Assembly: GCA_041690355.1 (NCBI GenBank) | Contig: JAWLHK010000024.1 | Location: 10,660-74,659 of the forward strand | Origin: JAWLHK01 sp041690355 [NCBI: bacterium] | Lineage (GTDB): Bacteria > J088 > JAWLBW01 | Direction: 5' to 3' | DNA: 64,000 nt | In this document: positions 57,801-64,000 of the stretch, one piece after another | Numbering within the stretch: the first letter of the stretch is position 1 | Layout of the letters: every line of letters begins with the position of its first letter | Made by a program: the position numbers and the translations under genes | The notes under the pieces: generated by a model | What the model saw: the letters and a program-made list of their open reading frames with translations, nothing else | Told to the model about the DNA's origin: nothing | The model's database searches: none

Positions 57801-58939
57801 GGCGTGAATCCCTGCCAGCTTCCCCCCACAAGGCAGCCGGCCTGGCTCACGTACATCTCGTCGGCGCCGATTACAGAGAACCCGGCGGTAACCAGGGGCG
57901 ACGTCGTGGTCAGCAGGCCGTTGTTGAGCACGATGCCCGCGTTCAATGGTTCGATCGAGTCCACGTAGATCGTCTCGACCGACGGCGCGGTCACGCTACC
58001 GTCTTCGCCGATGTAGCGAACGCAGACGTGATTGTTCCCCTCCCGGGGCAGCTCGTAATTATTGAGCGGGCTGACGAAGGGCATGCTCGCCGCCGAAAAG
58101 GTGCACCCCGACGCGTTCCCGGTCAGGGTTTCACCAATCTGCATGGCGACGGCATTAAAGCCGTAGAGCTTGAGCCTGACCGTGTTCGTCTGCGAGAAGA
58201 CGCTGGACGGAATTCCGTTCGAAATCCCTTCGATCTCAAAGAACCCGCTGACCACCTTGAAGAGCACCGGCTCGGCAGCGACTTCGGGTTCATCGCCCGT
58301 GATCACGAGCTCTCCCATGGGCTGCGACTGCCCGTCGGGCCCCACTGCCTCGACGTCGTAGCTGCCCGCGGGCACGTCGCTGATGCGGAAGCTTCCGTCG
58401 CTGCCGGAGAGGGCCGAATACGTGAACCCCTGTTCGCCGGCCAGCGGAGCGAACGAAGGCCAGGCCGCTTTCTGCACCCCCGACTTGCGGAGGAGCGACA
58501 GAAGAACGCCTCCCTTGGTTCCCGGCGCGCCTCCCCGGTCGACCTCGGCCGTGCCGACGACGACGACCCGCTTCAGCGGCAGGTGGAACGATCCCAGATC
58601 CAGGTCTTCGCCGAGCGGAACGGAAATCTTCTCGGAAGACGTTTCGAAGGAGCGCGCGGTGAGCCGGAGGTCATACGTACCCGGTACGACGCCGGTGAGC
58701 ACGATCGCGCCGGCGGCGTCGCTCTCGGCGGTGTAGGTACGCTCTTCGTTCTGCAGCTGCAGCGTGACCTGCGAGGCGTCGCTTTCGCCCTCGAGAGCAA
58801 CCGTGAGCGAGAGCTTTGCCTTGGCCTGTTGCTCGAAAGGGGCGAGCGGATCGAAAGGCCCGTCGTGGGGAAGTTCAGAGCCGCAGCCGACAGCAAGGAA
58901 CGTCGATATCGCCAGGAAGTGCAGTCTAGTTCGATTCAT
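54821..58939 (-). CDS. giant modular surface lipoprotein
   Basis: 1372 residues from ATG 58939; lipobox FLAVGCGSE. Residues of about 40-220 hold two carboxypeptidase-regulatory-like Ig modules (AAGAIVLTGVVPGTYDLRL, SDGSFRISDVPAGSYDVEAV). About 230-530 hold further Ig-like domains with paired cysteines and repeated DYAGNQSD / DAAGNESE motifs (Big/HYR-like). A fibronectin-III-like module with LKWSRPSAGDLAGFEL follows near 560. The last 750 residues are a run of about 40-residue units (APDGNVHITYRDS, GPDGTVHIVYRVA, DASGKLHFLYAKD), which read as BNR/Asp-box-like beta-propeller blades. It probably binds carbohydrate or protein ligands at the cell surface. No enzyme motif is seen. The longer frame to 59242 is not credible. 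Confidence 0.85.
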   Translation of the reverse strand: MNRTRLHFLAISTFLAVGCGSELPHDGPFDPLAPFEQQAKAKLSLTVALEGESDASQVTLQLQNEERTYTAESDAAGAIVLTGVVPGTYDLRLTARSFETSSEKISVPLGEDLDLGSFHLPLKRVVVVGTAEVDRGGAPGTKGGVLLSLLRKSGVQKAAWPSFAPLAGEQGFTYSALSGSDGSFRISDVPAGSYDVEAVGPDGQSQPMGELVITGDEPEVAAEPVLFKVVSGFFEIEGISNGIPSSVFSQTNTVRLKLYGFNAVAMQIGETLTGNASGCTFSAASMPFVSPLNNYELPREGNNHVCVRYIGEDGSVTAPSVETIYVDSIEPLNAGIVLNNGLLTTTSPLVTAGFSVIGADEMYVSQAGCLVGGSWQGFTPFLNLNLGSEDGEKTVYVVFRDYAGNQSDCVQASVWLDSELYAPMWGGSFAGDGVVGSRTRNQLVTILLTGITSDVAEMRVANDSGFAGSAWSPIQNSLSWLLPPGDGLKSVYVKLRDAAGNESETRTLTITLDQTGPMVPGLAVQDIDEDGYALSASTVELKWSRPSAGDLAGFELQRFVQGVTPTFETLASPASDTVTWVDDVAATKGAPHYYQIRAFDDLGNVSAWSVAASAIPFQGIDQLYWANGENGTRYFFPAQPGTNSLTPVYFYSDVAGAEYSSALANNITSWLRPGTSSDYWNENLLLRTANQDNSLIYESEFPLRLSRMETVDKSNDGAYLGYGVGIATDNAGNAWVSYFDGANGYLVISDNKDGAWKREIADPDYVVTNSSQIMRAPDGAIHLIYLTGYGKLRYAHNQSGAWQYADMVTGNLRNLSARMDKDGGIHVIYNITTTCCATSDIRYASLVNGAWADELIQTVGYSQETPVIAVDADKTVHVAYHEGTAHDLIYAVKPVAGTFAFTTLDSTGTVGLSPAMTVAPDGNVHITYRDSSYNQKHVYQASGWQGPDIVATGARKKSGIEVAHNGEVFIFYEGASYTLTLLRGTPGAWRDPVVLDNDIDTGWGNSFRVTRDRRGIHFVYMEVYEKKVKYGAIYPGGELVDSISAYAGSMQTPDFAVGPDGTVHIVYRVAWWNDIYYVTQQSGKWTNTLLEAEASNSRIRVDASGKLHFLYAKDGLVKYRTAEDGVWSATEDAVAAGSAPAFELNPAGEPGFVHLAGSYSNYTVTYVHREGGTWSSEPVTGVPYTTPSLAYSPEGTAVAAVSVAAEWASTLELYERVAAGSWQKVASFSPPITTAGGMTALAYDKDGALHVAFQDYVEVDQWYGTNRGGSWSFTRVDTEGDAGYYPKIFVDSRGVVHLTYAGGSNRFMYATTAGGWNRMVIKSLGYDGAVGGAAMDASETLHTWHSFAGNAVYRPFTAGRQAPARNDRIRPW

Positions 58940-59088
58940 AAGCATGCGCCGTGTGGGTGATGTGATCACACAGTAACAGCTCGCGAGAATCTTCGCTTTG
59001 ATGGCGGCCACATTGCGCGCGGCCAATATCCGTGCGGAAAATGTGCGCGTCGTCACGTCCGCGCAGATCCCGCCCAGCCGATCCGGGA

Positions 59089-59292
59089 TCACTTCGGAAA
59101 GACCATCACCCGTCCCGAGAAAATGACCCGCCGCGCGCCCTTTTCTTCGCGCGGCCTTGTCTCGGGCGCCCCCCCGCCCTCCAGCCCCAACGGTTCGACG
59201 AGGGGAATCCGGCGGAACCATCCGCGGACAGACTCGATCCATTCTCTCACCGACCGGCTGGATAACGCGATGTTCTGTGCAGCAGTGCGCAT
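59089..59292 (-). CDS. small hypothetical protein divergent from the MocR regulator
   Basis: 67 residues (MRTAAQNIALSSRSVREWIE at the start, basic, C-terminus IFSGRVMVFPK). GGAGG lies 5 nt before the ATG at 59292, and a good divergent promoter (CTGACT, 17 nt, TATTCT on the minus strand, 59347-59375) lies 55 nt upstream and overlaps the MocR operator. No family is recognised and there is no membrane segment. It may be a target of the MocR regulator, e.g. a peptide modulator; this is inferred from position only. Confidence 0.5.
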   Translation of the reverse strand: MRTAAQNIALSSRSVREWIESVRGWFRRIPLVEPLGLEGGGAPETRPREEKGARRVIFSGRVMVFPK

Positions 59293-59346
59293 GGGAACCT
59301 CCATGCTCTCAGGCTACCCGGATTCCACCGACCATAACAGATCCAG

Positions 59347-59396
59347 AGAATACGATTGTGAATCGATACAGTCAGTGCTAGAATCGATTCTGTATC
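59347..59396. promoter_or_regulatory. divergent promoters with inverted repeat for MocR
   Basis: Plus strand: TTGTGA (59356-59361), 17 nt, TAGAAT (59379-59384). Minus strand: CTGACT (complement 59370-59375), 17 nt, TATTCT (complement 59347-59352). An inverted repeat GATACAG ... CTGTATC (59365-59371 and 59390-59396) and direct AATCGAT boxes overlap both promoters. Confidence 0.65.
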
Positions 59397-59422
59397 TATC
59401 CTTTTACCGTCCAGGTGTACCG

Positions 59423-60868
59423 ATGCCCACCGCCGCCGTAGTGGAACCGTTCCCCGACACCCTCTATCTGCGCATCGCCGATCGGCTCGCCGGGCTCATC
59501 GAGAAGGGGACCCTGCGGCCCGGGCAGCGGCTCCCCTCCGTGCGCGCCCTCTGCCTGCAGGAGAACGTCAGTCTGGCCACGGCCGTGCACGCGCTGCGCC
59601 TGCTGGAGGACCGCGGGCTGGTCGTGGCACGTCCCCGTTCCGGCTACTTCGTCTCGCGGCAGATTCATCCGCTCCCCCCGGAGCCGGCCATCTCGAAGCC
59701 GCTCGCGCGCCCCTGCCAGGTCACGACGGGCGAGCTTGCCATGCGGCTCGTCCGCGAGAGCCAGGTGGAAGGGATCGTGCCCCTCGGCGCCGCCGTGCCC
59801 TCCCCCGACCTGCTCCCCGTGCGCGAAGTCATGCGCGCGCTTGCCGCCGCGACGCGCAAGCAGTCGCGGCGGGCCATGGGCTATGCATTTCCCCCCGGCG
59901 ACGCGGCCCTGCGGCGGCAGCTCGCCCTGCGCACGGCCCAGGCCGGATGCACCGTCGGCCCCGACGACCTCGTGGTCACCAACGGGTGCCAGGAGGCGCT
60001 GCACCTCGCCCTGCGCGCGGTGGCGAAGCCGGGCGACACCATCGCCATCGAGTCGCCCGGCTACTACGGCGTGCTGCAGCTCATCGACAGCCTCGACATG
60101 CGCGCCCTGGAGATCCCGACCGACTCCCGCGACGGCCTGAGCCTCGAGGCGCTGCGCTTCGCGCTCGAGCAGCAGAAGATCGCCGCGGTCGTCGCCGTCA
60201 CCCACTTCAGCAATCCGACCGGCGCCTGCATGCCCGACGCGCGCAAAGAGGAACTCGTGCGCTTGCTCGACGAGGCCGGTGTTCCGCTGATCGAAGACGA
60301 TCTGAACGGCGAACTTTTCCACGCGCCGCCGCGCCCGCGCCCGGCCAAGGCCTGGGACCGCACGGGCAACGTGCTCTACTGCAGCTCGGTCTCGAAGACA
60401 TTGGCGCCGGGGCTGCGCATCGGATGGATTGCGCCCGGCCGCTATCTGGAATCCGTCCTGCGCATCCAGCTGGTTTCGACCATGGCTTCGGCCCCGCTTC
60501 CCCAACTCGCGCTGGCCGCCTTTCTGCAGGACGGCGGCTACGAAAAGCACCTGCGGCAGGTGCGCCAGGCGTATGGGGACCAGTTGCGCGAAATGAGCCG
60601 CGCCATCTCGCTCACGTTTCCCGAGGGGACGCGGCTCTCGCGCCCGCAGGGGGGCTTCCTGTTGTGGGTGGAACTGCCGCGCAAGGTCGACAGTCTTGAA
60701 CTTTACGAGCGCGCGCTGGCCGAGAAGATCAGCATCGCGCCGGGGCCGCTCTTTTCTCCCCGGGGCAAGTACCGCAACTTCATCCGGTTGAGCTGCGCGA
60801 CCCCCTGGGGGGCCGAGATGGAACGGGCCGTGAGCGTCCTCGGGCGGCTCGTGGGGGAGCTGGCCTGA
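59423..60868 (+). CDS. MocR/PdxR-type GntR regulator with aminotransferase domain
   Basis: 481 residues. The GntR winged helix (residues 10-80: LYLRIADRLAGLIEKGTLRPGQRLPSVRAL) is followed by a fold-type-I aminotransferase domain (110-480). The PLP lysine is K325 in CSSVSKTLAPGLRIGW, with NGCQEALHLALRA, SPGYYG, HFSNPTG and DDLNGEL as in the MocR family. MocR proteins use PLP or aminated compounds as effectors, usually controlling PLP, GABA or amino-acid genes. The start at 59423 follows a TATC-rich leader with no SD. It probably regulates itself and the small gene upstream. Confidence 0.9.
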   Translation: MPTAAVVEPFPDTLYLRIADRLAGLIEKGTLRPGQRLPSVRALCLQENVSLATAVHALRLLEDRGLVVARPRSGYFVSRQIHPLPPEPAISKPLARPCQVTTGELAMRLVRESQVEGIVPLGAAVPSPDLLPVREVMRALAAATRKQSRRAMGYAFPPGDAALRRQLALRTAQAGCTVGPDDLVVTNGCQEALHLALRAVAKPGDTIAIESPGYYGVLQLIDSLDMRALEIPTDSRDGLSLEALRFALEQQKIAAVVAVTHFSNPTGACMPDARKEELVRLLDEAGVPLIEDDLNGELFHAPPRPRPAKAWDRTGNVLYCSSVSKTLAPGLRIGWIAPGRYLESVLRIQLVSTMASAPLPQLALAAFLQDGGYEKHLRQVRQAYGDQLREMSRAISLTFPEGTRLSRPQGGFLLWVELPRKVDSLELYERALAEKISIAPGPLFSPRGKYRNFIRLSCATPWGAEMERAVSVLGRLVGELA

Positions 60869-60869
60869 C

Positions 60870-60963
60870 GGCAGTCGTCAGTCTTCAGTCGTCAGTCGTC
60901 GGTCTTGAGCCGTAGTCCCTGTTCGGTCAGGGATCAAGATCAGGAATCAGGGATCAGAATCAG
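60870..60963. repeat. intergenic stutter repeats, GTCTTCAGTCGTCAGTC and GATCAGGAATCAG types
   Basis: 60870-60908 holds GCAGTCGTCAGTCTTCAGTC and GTCAGTCGTCGGTC. 60928-60963 holds GGATCAAGATCAGGAATCAG and GGATCAGAATCAG. Two dialects therefore sit side by side between mocR and tetR, the second like 62770 and 63152. Confidence 0.8.
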
Positions 60964-61001
60964 TTTTACGGTCGCGCCGAGGCCCGCGTCCTTGCGCCGT
61001 C

Positions 61002-61048
61002 TTGACTTCCGAACACTGTTCGGTACAATGTTCCCGAACAGTGTTCGG
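61002..61048 (+). promoter_or_regulatory. TetR promoter with two perfect operators
   Basis: TTGACT (61002-61007), 16 nt, TACAAT (61024-61029). CCGAACACTGTTCGG (61009-61023) fills the spacer and CCGAACAGTGTTCGG (61034-61048) lies downstream and reaches the Shine-Dalgarno (GGAGG). Both are perfect palindromes around one base. Autorepression is the likely logic. Confidence 0.8.
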
Positions 61049-61056
61049 AGGATCGG

Positions 61057-61626
61057 ATGGATCGGGATTCCAGGCAGCGCATTCTCGAGGCAGCGAAGGA
61101 ATTGGTGAAGAGCCAGGGGTACGAGCGAACGTCTCTGCGGGCGATCGCTCGCGAAGCGGGTTTCAGCCCGGCGAGCCTCTACGAATATTTTGACGGACGA
61201 GACGCCGTGCTCGACGCGCTGGCCGATGACGTGCGTGACGCCCTCGCCCGGCACATGCGGCGGGCCCTGAAACAGCGCCCTCCCCTTGTTGCCCTCGTTC
61301 ATCTGGCGCTTGCGTATATCGACTTCGCGCAACGGCGGCCCACCGACTTCGAGCTGCTCTTTCAACACGCCCGTTCGCGCAAGCGCTCGCCCGGCGAACC
61401 TCCCGCCGGCCCGTTTGCGCTCGTCGTCGCGCAGGTTCAAGCCGCCGTCGCCGAAGAGCAGTCGCCCGAGAAGGATCCGCAGACACTTGCCCTTGGCCTG
61501 TGGGCCTTCGCGCATGGTCTGGCGACCTTGCGTATCGGACACCTCGCCGAGCTGGACGTCGATTACACGGCGACGGCGAAGAAGTTACTCGAAACCTACC
61601 TTCAGGGTTGGAGCGCATGCCGATGA
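61057..61626 (+). CDS. TetR-family regulator (autoregulated)
   Basis: 189 residues. The HTH is clear: ILEAAKELVKSQGYERTSLR followed by AIAREAGFSPASLYEYFDGR. The C-terminal domain (DFELLFQHARSRKRS, LALGLWAFAHGLATL) is of the TetR_C type seen in AcrR-like proteins. It precedes the beta-lactamase-type hydrolase in one operon (4-nt ATGA overlap), and its operators cover its own promoter, so hydrolase level should depend on a TetR ligand. Confidence 0.92.
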   Translation: MDRDSRQRILEAAKELVKSQGYERTSLRAIAREAGFSPASLYEYFDGRDAVLDALADDVRDALARHMRRALKQRPPLVALVHLALAYIDFAQRRPTDFELLFQHARSRKRSPGEPPAGPFALVVAQVQAAVAEEQSPEKDPQTLALGLWAFAHGLATLRIGHLAELDVDYTATAKKLLETYLQGWSACR

Positions 61627-62735
61627 GACTCGTCGCCTTTCTCGCGCTCCTCACAGGATGCTCGCACACCCGCCTGGAGCACGTGGCGCCCGAAACCTTC
61701 GAGGCCCGTGCCCGGGGCGCATCCGGGGCCACCCCCGGACTCAGCGTTGCCGCCGCTCATGTCAACGGTGAACGATACGGTTGGAGCTTCGGGGTTCGCT
61801 CTGCCTCGCAGAAACACACTGTCGACGCCGGAACTCCTTTCCTCTGGTTCTCGGTTACCAAGCTGTTCACCAGCGCAGCCATGCTGCACCTGGCCGAGGC
61901 CGAGGAGATAGACCTCGACTCGCCGGTGGCAGACCATCTGCCATGGTTCCAGCCCAGGCCCGCCCCGGCGCGGCCGGTGACCATCCGCCATCTGCTCAAC
62001 CACACCTCAGGTCTTGCCAATCCGCTGCCGCTGCGGTGGATTCACGCCGCCGACGAGCCAGGCCCCACGCTGGAGCCGTGGACCCGAGAGCTGTTCGAGG
62101 AGCACCCGCGGCTTTCGTGCACGCCGGGAGAAAAGTACGCCTATTCGAACCTCGGTTATCTACTGATCGGTGTGCTCATCCAGAAAGTTTCCGGCGTTCC
62201 GTTCGAGACGTACGTCGAGAGACACCTCCTGACCCCCTTGGGGATGCAGCTCACCGGATTCAGACACACGCCCCTTACCGCGGCCGGACACACGTCGCGC
62301 TTCTCCGCGATCGGACTGGCGGAACCGTTTCTGGTGCAGAAGTGGGCGCGGGGCGAAGTCACGAACGGCTATGCCGAACTGAAGCCCTTTCTCGTCGACG
62401 GGGCTCCCTATGGCGGCCTGGCGGGGACGGCAGACGATCTGCTGAGCTTCGGTCTTGCGTTTCTGGGCGACGCACGCTATCCGCTGCTGTCCAAAGCGGC
62501 CCGCGCGGCGGCTCTCGAGGAACAGCGAAATTCCGCGGGAAAGCCGATCCGCATGGGGCTCGGCTGGCACCTCGATGAAGCCGATGGGGTGCCCTATGCC
62601 TATCATGTTGGCGGTGGCGCGGGATACAAGGCCGAACTGCGGATCTACCCGACGCTGGGGTATGCCGTCGCAGTCGTCGCGAACGAAACCAGTTTCTCCA
62701 CGGACGAGATCACGTCGCTCATCCTGCAGCCGTGA
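61623..62735 (+). CDS. lipoprotein serine hydrolase of the beta-lactamase (class C) family
   Basis: 370 residues. The lipobox is ALLTGCSH (Cys13). The catalytic SxxK is S77-V-T-K80 in FSVTKLF, followed by Y174-S-N in KYAYSNLGY and the HVGG motif near the C-terminus. RHLLNHTSGL is typical. It is exported, so it may act on D-amino-acid peptides or esters in the envelope. The start at 61623 overlaps the tetR stop (ATGA); an ATG at 61617 is possible. A second member of the family lies at 44756. Confidence 0.9.
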   Translation: MRLVAFLALLTGCSHTRLEHVAPETFEARARGASGATPGLSVAAAHVNGERYGWSFGVRSASQKHTVDAGTPFLWFSVTKLFTSAAMLHLAEAEEIDLDSPVADHLPWFQPRPAPARPVTIRHLLNHTSGLANPLPLRWIHAADEPGPTLEPWTRELFEEHPRLSCTPGEKYAYSNLGYLLIGVLIQKVSGVPFETYVERHLLTPLGMQLTGFRHTPLTAAGHTSRFSAIGLAEPFLVQKWARGEVTNGYAELKPFLVDGAPYGGLAGTADDLLSFGLAFLGDARYPLLSKAARAAALEEQRNSAGKPIRMGLGWHLDEADGVPYAYHVGGGAGYKAELRIYPTLGYAVAVVANETSFSTDEITSLILQP

Positions 62736-62769
62736 ATGGCGCCAGGGCAACGCCAGGCCCTTGCCGCCT

Positions 62770-62806
62770 CAAGAATCAGGAATCAGGAATCAGGAATCAG
62801 GAATCA
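62770..62806. repeat. intergenic tandem repeat, AATCAGG type
   Basis: Four to five tandem copies of AATCAGG (62774-62804) after the hydrolase stop, the most regular array of its kind here. Shorter copies are at 60928 and 63152. Confidence 0.85.
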
Positions 62807-62835
62807 CTCGTGTCCAAAATAGGTTCAGCGGGTGA

Positions 62836-63035
62836 CCGTTCGGCCTGAGAAGCCGGACCTTGGGAATCGAGATTCGATTTGGCTGCATGGTCTCGCGAGG
62901 GCGACGTCGCCGGCGTCTCGAAGGCCCAGCACCGCATGAACAGCGTGATCAGGAGCTTGAAGACCGAGATTGACCTATGTCTTCGAGCAAGGTCGCGCAG
63001 ACGCTCTGGCCCCTCGACCAGCTCGGGGCGAACGG
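62836..63035. repeat. inverted pair with CCGTTCG..CGAG core (RPELVEG-like repeat)
   Basis: CCGTTCGGCCTGAG (62836-62849) and the complement of 63022-63035 (CCGTTCGCCCCGAG) match at 12 of 14. The right arm with its flank (CCCTCGACCAGCTCGGGGCG) resembles the widely dispersed bacterial sequence that yields spurious RPELVEG peptides. The 170 nt between have no clear gene. The same core is in the 132-bp element at 52101. With 62736-63160 it accounts for the 425-nt gap; no other gene is credible there. Confidence 0.5.
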
Positions 63036-63058
63036 ATATCCGCAAGATAATGGAGGGG

Positions 63059-63154
63059 CCAACCTGCTTCATGGAAGGGACGAGTCCGACAGCGAACCCG
63101 GCGGAATCTCACGGTTTCAGTTTGCCGTCGGTACGCTTCTTGGACTGCAGTGAT
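63059..63154 (+). ncRNA. 96-nt structured intergenic element, copy B
   Basis: Ungapped match of 42851-42946 (60 of 96). Hairpins: CTTC-ATG-GAAG, and GGAAT-CTCACG-GTTTC, in which the stem pairs by two G-U pairs, while copy A pairs by Watson-Crick. It ends in TGATCAGGAATCAGG, running into a stutter repeat (63152-63169), as copy A runs into AATCG repeats. Its orientation relative to the 63161 gene is convergent. Confidence 0.45.
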
Positions 63155-63160
63155 CAGGAA

Positions 63161-63790
63161 TCAGGAATGACTCCCGCTCGCGACCATCCCCGCGATTTCC
63201 TGGATGAGCTCCTCGGCCTCTTCGCGCTTGCCGAGACCGGCGGGGAGCCGCTCGAGCACCTTCCAGATCCGCTGCCCGAGCCGGACCGTGTCGCGCAGGC
63301 GCTCCGCGCGCTCCGTCGGGGCCAGCGGCGTGCGCGCCAATAGCGACCGCAAGGCGTGCGGAACCTCCTTCAGGTCGCTCACGGGCGCGACCGGGGAGAG
63401 CCCGGTGATCATCGAGTTGTCGCGGCCGTGGAAGACCGAGCGGCGGTCGTTCTTGTAGAGCAGCACCGGCCTTCCCACGCTGAAGGCCACGGCCGCCTCG
63501 GCCACGCCCCCTTCGTCGGGAACGCGCCCGTTCATGTTGAAGACGAACCCCGCGCAGCGCTCGACGATCTGGAAGATATCGAGCGCGAAGATCGCCTGGT
63601 CGATCCGCTCGCGCATGCCGAACAGGTTCGTGCTGAGCGGCGAATCCACAAAACGCATGACGTAGGCTTCGATGCCGTCACGCTGCGGAAGGAACGTGCC
63701 GAATCCATCGGCCTCGAGCACGCGGGCCAGGGCCGACATGCCGCCGAGTTCTTCTGGGGAAAAGAGGGGACCGGAGCAGTAAATGTGCAC
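63161..63790 (-). CDS. nucleoside 2-deoxyribosyltransferase-like protein
   Basis: About 209 residues from GTG 63790 (start HIYCSGPLFSPEELG); a TTG at 63808 adds six residues. Motifs of the NDT family are visible: CSGPLFS at the N-terminus, FLPQRDGI, and DEGGVAEAAVAFSVGRP, where the Glu should be the catalytic nucleophile and VGRPVLLYKNDRRS follows. It would exchange the base of 2'-deoxynucleosides for salvage. The C-terminal 60 residues (LRDTVRLGQRIWKVL ...) are helical and beyond the core. The gene end at 63161 abuts the repeat after copy B. Confidence 0.82.
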   Translation of the reverse strand: MHIYCSGPLFSPEELGGMSALARVLEADGFGTFLPQRDGIEAYVMRFVDSPLSTNLFGMRERIDQAIFALDIFQIVERCAGFVFNMNGRVPDEGGVAEAAVAFSVGRPVLLYKNDRRSVFHGRDNSMITGLSPVAPVSDLKEVPHALRSLLARTPLAPTERAERLRDTVRLGQRIWKVLERLPAGLGKREEAEELIQEIAGMVASGSHS

Positions 63791-63828
63791 GTGAGTTTCC
63801 GTGTTCAATTTTCAGGTTTGCATTTTGC

Positions 63829-63903
63829 GTTCCCAGCGCCCAGCCACCAGCTACGCGGGCAAAAGACCGGACATCCCACGCGGAGGCGCGGAGCCTCGGA
63901 GAG
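63829..63903. repeat. intergenic repeats, CCCAGCGCCCAGC and GCGGAGGCGCGGAG types
   Basis: 63829-63854 reads GTTCCCAGCGCCCAGCCACC plus AGCTAC, like 10414-10438. 63877-63903 reads CCCACGCGGAGGCGCGGAGC plus CTCGGAGAGG. An AT-rich degenerate stretch (TTCAATTTTCAGGTTTGCAT, 63803-63828) precedes them. Confidence 0.7.
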
Positions 63904-64000
63904 GAAAGGACCGGAACGCGCGTTTTTTTTATGAGTCGTGACAACCGTGGGCCCACGTTCGAAAGAGGAGTGCGTCCTTGCCGTGTACTTGCTTCTCTCC
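63904..64000. other. window end, no confident feature
   Basis: A run of eight T (63922-63929) is followed by an ATG at 63930 whose frame stays open to the window edge (23 codons) but has no SD. A gene start to the right is possible and cannot be judged. Confidence 0.3.

Noticed and set aside
58961-58970. TGTGATCACA palindrome upstream of the giant lipoprotein gene as a CRP site
   Set aside because: CRP sites need six bases between the TGTGA and TCACA halves; here the halves overlap directly, so it is only a chance 10-bp palindrome unless shown otherwise.
62797-63343. Two overlapping small ORFs (minus 62797-63072, plus 62879-63343)
   Set aside because: They read through dispersed repeats (RPELVEG-like and AATCAGG units) and the 96-nt element; the peptide is of the kind produced by repeat sequence and no SD is present.

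Overview
The window is GC-rich bacterial DNA, densely packed, with Gram-negative envelope genes throughout (Mla lipid transport, a type II secretion system, OmpA-type proteins, many lipobox signal peptides, several C-terminal outer-membrane barrels). A secreted GH84-type glycosidase ends in what looks like a MYXO-CTERM sorting signal (Cys-rich turn, hydrophobic helix, Arg cluster). With the abundance of large surface lipoproteins this points to a Myxococcota-like (former deltaproteobacterial) organism; no rRNA is present, so the assignment is tentative.

Layout. 1-2488 (minus): alr, mlaE and the start of mlaF as one overlapping unit. 2602-7191 (minus): a tight three-gene operon of a TPR plus beta-barrel outer-membrane protein, a FecR-domain protein and a large lipoprotein. 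7430-10233 (plus): a deoxyhypusine-synthase-like enzyme, a PAP2-like membrane phosphatase and a lipoprotein. 10449-12866 (minus): an OmpA-type protein with four carboxypeptidase-regulatory-like repeats. 13101-24022 (minus): gspC-D-E-F-G-H-I-J-K without L or M, preceded by a second GspC-like gene. 24288-33303: a mixed region with DedA, a lipoprotein hydrolase, OsmC, a TPMT-like methyltransferase, the GH84 glycosidase and a CapA-like lipoprotein. 33442-33515: tRNA-Cys. 33665-35524: a FAD/Rieske oxidoreductase and a small membrane protein. 35549-42723 (minus): a complete quinol-to-oxygen respiratory operon (Rieske, cytochrome b fused to cytochrome c, CoxII fused to cytochrome c, CoxI fused to CoxIII, a membrane protein, CtaG, cytochrome c). 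43004-54741: DUF2254 and DUF378 membrane proteins, a serine beta-lactamase-type hydrolase, a secreted cluster (DUF1573, TlpA-like, LPP20-like lipoprotein, two proteins sharing a TolB/CsgG-like module), an acyltransferase, a divergent TetR/hydrolase pair, an orphan ribbon-helix-helix protein and DinB. 54821-63790: a giant surface lipoprotein, a MocR/PdxR regulator with a divergent small gene, a TetR/serine-hydrolase pair and a nucleoside deoxyribosyltransferase-like protein.

Regulation. Sigma-70-type promoters are readable at many gene starts. Ten starts have a TANNNT box only 6-7 nt before the initiation codon and usually no Shine-Dalgarno, which suggests frequent leaderless transcription, including the respiratory operon (GTG start). 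Two TetR genes and the MocR gene have perfect or near-perfect inverted repeats over their promoters.

Non-coding structure. Intergenic spaces carry several dialects of short phrase-like repeats (CAGTC/GTC, AATCGTC, AATCAGG, GCGCTGAG and CCCAGCG types), a 132-bp near-palindrome, a related inverted pair, and two copies of a 96-nt element (42851 and 63059) that align without gaps and share hairpins with changed but still paired bases. This 96-nt element and the leaderless-promoter pattern are the most novel-looking signals. No CRISPR array, rRNA, insertion sequence or phage was seen.
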